A stretch of DNA of 7,019 nt from positions 1 to 7,019 of the forward strand of contig JAJZCT010000175.1 of assembly GCA_021828925.1 (NCBI GenBank), written 5' to 3'. Positions 5,931 through 7,019 of the stretch are shown piece by piece. Below the pieces are notes generated by a model that saw only the letters and a list, made by a program, of their open reading frames with translations, was not told the origin of the DNA and did no database searches. A program made the translations under genes and the position numbers. The DNA comes from Planctomycetota bacterium (lineage in GTDB: Bacteria > Planctomycetota > Phycisphaerae > WQYP01). Position 1 is the first letter of the stretch; every line of letters begins with the position of its first letter.

Positions 5931-6334
5931 TACGTTATCTGCTGGATACGGATATTTGCATCGAATTGATTCGCGGAAAATCCGGAGACGCCACGGCCCA
6001 TTTGCGGAAACAATCTCCCGGATCGGTCGCGCTATCGGCCATTACGCTGGCGGAGCTGCAATTTGGCGTTGCCAACAGCAGTGACCCGCCGCGGAACCAC
6101 CTGGCACTTCTGCATTTCGTGGCGTCCATGAGCGTTGTGTCGTTCGATGCACGCGCCGCCGAAGCCTACGGCCGGATTCGCAAAAACCTTGAGCTGCGGG
6201 GTATTCCCATCGGAGCAATGGATACACTCATTGCCGCGCAAGCCCAATCACTGAATGTGATACTGGTGAGTAACAATATACGAGAATTCGCCAGAATCCC
6301 AGACCTGCCGTTGGAGAATTGGACCAAACGGTGA
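5927..6334 (+). CDS. vapC: VapC-type PIN-domain toxin ribonuclease
   Basis: PIN-domain toxins of this group are Mg2+-dependent RNases; the closest well-known relatives (enteric VapC/MvpA) cut initiator tRNA-fMet. The 135-residue product has the PIN acidic residues in place: Asp7 in YLLDTDICIELI, Glu43 in SAITLAELQFG, and Asp99 in RGIPIGAMDTLIAA. The last conserved block, LVSNNIREFARIPDLPLENW (113-132), closely matches the TNN-REF-R-P-EDW ending of the MvpA group. The length is normal, and no key residue is lost, so the toxin looks active. It starts with GTG at 5927, overlapping the vapB stop by four bases, which keeps its translation tied to that of the antitoxin. tRNA-fMet as the target is inferred from family resemblance only. 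Confidence 0.93.
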   Translation: MIRYLLDTDICIELIRGKSGDATAHLRKQSPGSVALSAITLAELQFGVANSSDPPRNHLALLHFVASMSVVSFDARAAEAYGRIRKNLELRGIPIGAMDTLIAAQAQSLNVILVSNNIREFARIPDLPLENWTKR

Positions 6335-6361
6335 TTGCAAATCGACTGCAGGCTCTCACCT

Positions 6362-6382
6362 GCGGAAATAATGCCACGCCCG
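6362..6382 (+). repeat. 21-bp direct repeat, left copy
   Basis: GCGGAAATAATGCCACGCCC(G) recurs at 6591-6611 with one mismatch (A/G at position 10 of the unit), 229 bases downstream in the same orientation. It begins 27 bases after the vapC stop. The two copies bracket the inverted-repeat block. Confidence 0.85.
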
Positions 6383-6436
6383 ATCAGGAACGGGTCTCAA
6401 ATAACATCCCCAAATCCGACCTATCGCCCCTCACCT

Positions 6437-6560
6437 AGCCGCCGGCTCTGCCAATGGTGCCGATTGAGAGTGCAGTGCAAATCGGGAAATTCTTTTGGTA
6501 CCGTTCCTAAGCGTAGCCGTGAACGCTTACTGTGTTCCACCGCCGGCAGAGCCGGCGGCT
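6437..6560. repeat. 16-bp perfect inverted repeat enclosing nested hairpins
   Basis: AGCCGCCGGCTCTGCC (6437-6452) and its exact reverse complement (6545-6560) bracket 92 bases. Between them lie two further hairpins: CCGATT/AATCGG (6460-6465 with 6480-6485) and TAAGCGT/ACGCTTA (6508-6514 with 6523-6529, 8-base loop). Both strands can fold into a closed stem with two side arms. No open frame here has family motifs. It lies between the convergent vapC and FHA genes. It could be a structured RNA, a bidirectional terminator region, or a non-autonomous repeat element. Confidence 0.7.
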
Positions 6561-6562
6561 TT
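6540..6562 (+). terminator. GC-rich hairpin, possible weak terminator of vapBC
   Basis: CCGCCGGC (6540-6547) pairs perfectly with GCCGGCGG (6551-6558) around an AGA loop and is followed by CTTT. The T tract is short. It overlaps the right arm of the 16-bp inverted repeat, so the two folds exclude each other. It is placed about 205 bases after the vapC stop, between convergent genes. Confidence 0.35.
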
Positions 6563-6590
6563 GTGAAGTTTCCCCGCACGGTCGTGTGGA

Positions 6591-6611
6591 GCGGAAATAG
6601 TGCCACGCCCG
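6591..6611 (+). repeat. 21-bp direct repeat, right copy
   Basis: It matches the copy at 6362-6382 at 20 of 21 positions. It ends one base from the stop codon of the FHA gene (6613-6615, minus strand). Confidence 0.85.
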
Positions 6612-6612
6612 G

Positions 6613-7019
6613 TTAGCGGCGTGATTGCTGGGAATCAAGATTTTCAAGCGCCTTGAGCGGATCCGTGTCATCGCCTTCGTCATCCAGACTTACTTCATCT
6701 TCAATGGGATGGGCGATGGGAATATCTGGTGTGACATCAACGGTTTCGCCGGTTTCTGTTATGGAATGGTCTTGAACCGGTTCCATGCCCATATCACCCA
6801 AGATGGTGCGTATGGGTTTAATCTGGCGCGGTTCGCCGTCAATAATGACGGTGAATGTCACAGGCCCAACGCGAATATGATCTCCAGCCACCAACGTCTG
6901 TGAGGCGGTGATGCGCTGGTTGTTATGGTATGTCCCGTTGGAGCTTTCAATGTCTTGAAGAACCGGTGTGTTGTCCTGAACCACAACTTCACAATGATTA
7001 TAATGATAGACAATGTTCC
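6613..7019 (-). CDS. FHA domain protein, partial (N-terminus beyond the window)
   Basis: FHA domains bind phosphothreonine peptides and recruit partners in signalling. The visible 134 residues show the later part of the fold: HCEVVVQ, LQDIESSNGTYHNNQRI (core SSNGT plus the following N), then LVAGDHIRVGPVTFTV. A flexible acidic tail (EDEVSLDDEGDDTDP) follows and ends in LDSQQSRR. The GR motif lies outside the window. A GTG at 6984 is not a credible start because it would split the domain; the frame continues to the edge. The first eight visible residues (NIVYHYNH), from bases 6996-7017, do not give the expected S-R-x-H pattern and are encoded by a 27-bp copy of the parB leader, so this edge may be chimeric. 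Any partner kinase is outside the window. Confidence 0.8.
   Translation of the reverse strand, partial: NIVYHYNHCEVVVQDNTPVLQDIESSNGTYHNNQRITASQTLVAGDHIRVGPVTFTVIIDGEPRQIKPIRTILGDMGMEPVQDHSITETGETVDVTPDIPIAHPIEDEVSLDDEGDDTDPLKALENLDSQQSRR
6993..7019 (+). repeat. 27-bp exact inverted copy of the parB leader at the window end
   Basis: Bases 6993-7019 are identical to the reverse complement of 3173-3199, which includes part of the proximal parS-like site. The identity runs to the last base of the window and stops abruptly at the inner side (ACAATG against GGAATG). If it continued beyond the edge, it would enter the parS sequence. Confidence 0.9.

Noticed and set aside
5579..6013. 144-codon minus-strand open frame across vapB and the vapC start
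   Set aside because: It is antisense to the well-supported vapBC operon and shows no family motif.
6437..6560. integron attC site or CRISPR unit
   Set aside because: The inverted repeat lacks the attC core sites (RYYYAAC/GTTRRRY), there is no integrase, and the two direct repeats are too few and too far apart for a CRISPR array.
6335..6616. 93-codon plus-strand frame after vapC
   Set aside because: It spans the repeat and hairpin block, begins directly after the vapC stop without a supported start, and has no recognisable motif.
1..7019. tRNA or rRNA genes
   Set aside because: No cloverleaf with a T-arm GTTC context or rRNA-like segment was seen on either strand.

Overview
The window carries six recognisable protein-coding genes on the minus strand and a two-gene toxin-antitoxin operon on the plus strand. 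Gene content is that of a free-living bacterial chromosome: an RluA-type pseudouridine synthase, a chromosomal-type ParB with parS-like sites, a GNAT acetyltransferase, a Nudix protein and an FHA protein. GC content is moderate, TTG and GTG starts are used, and some genes lack a Shine-Dalgarno sequence. An environmental bacterium, possibly of the Planctomycetota/PVC group, would fit, but the window holds no taxonomic marker, so this is a weak inference. ParB and parS usually lie near oriC, so the central part may be origin-proximal.

Layout from left to right. 1-1137: a Fic AMPylase-type gene (minus) whose 3' end looks replaced by unrelated DNA, which is open in frame on the plus strand. A 31-codon ORF with its own promoter and Shine-Dalgarno lies just upstream. 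1250-3305: parB followed by rluA (both minus), 22 bp apart, with a TATAAT box for rluA overlapping the parB stop. The parB leader carries two 20-bp inverted parS-like copies, and one touches the parB promoter. No parA is visible. 3306-4250: a GNAT acetyltransferase (minus). 4251-4632: GC-rich gap without a convincing gene. 4633-5397: a Nudix hydrolase resembling the NUDT22 arrangement (minus). 5398-5699: gap ending in the vapBC promoter and operator. 5700-6334: vapB-vapC (plus), overlapping by 4 bp. 6335-6612: a convergent intergenic region with 21-bp direct repeats, a 16-bp inverted repeat and nested hairpins. 6613-7019: the C-terminal part of an FHA protein (minus), cut by the window edge.

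Functional units: ParB probably represses its own promoter through the adjacent parS, while rluA can also be transcribed alone. VapBC is a self-contained, probably autoregulated module. Fic is a second toxin-like enzyme with its own inhibitory motif, but its 3' end is damaged. The last 27 bases of the window are an exact reverse-complement copy of the DNA next to the proximal parS and damage the FHA fold, so the end of the window may be an assembly or amplification chimera.
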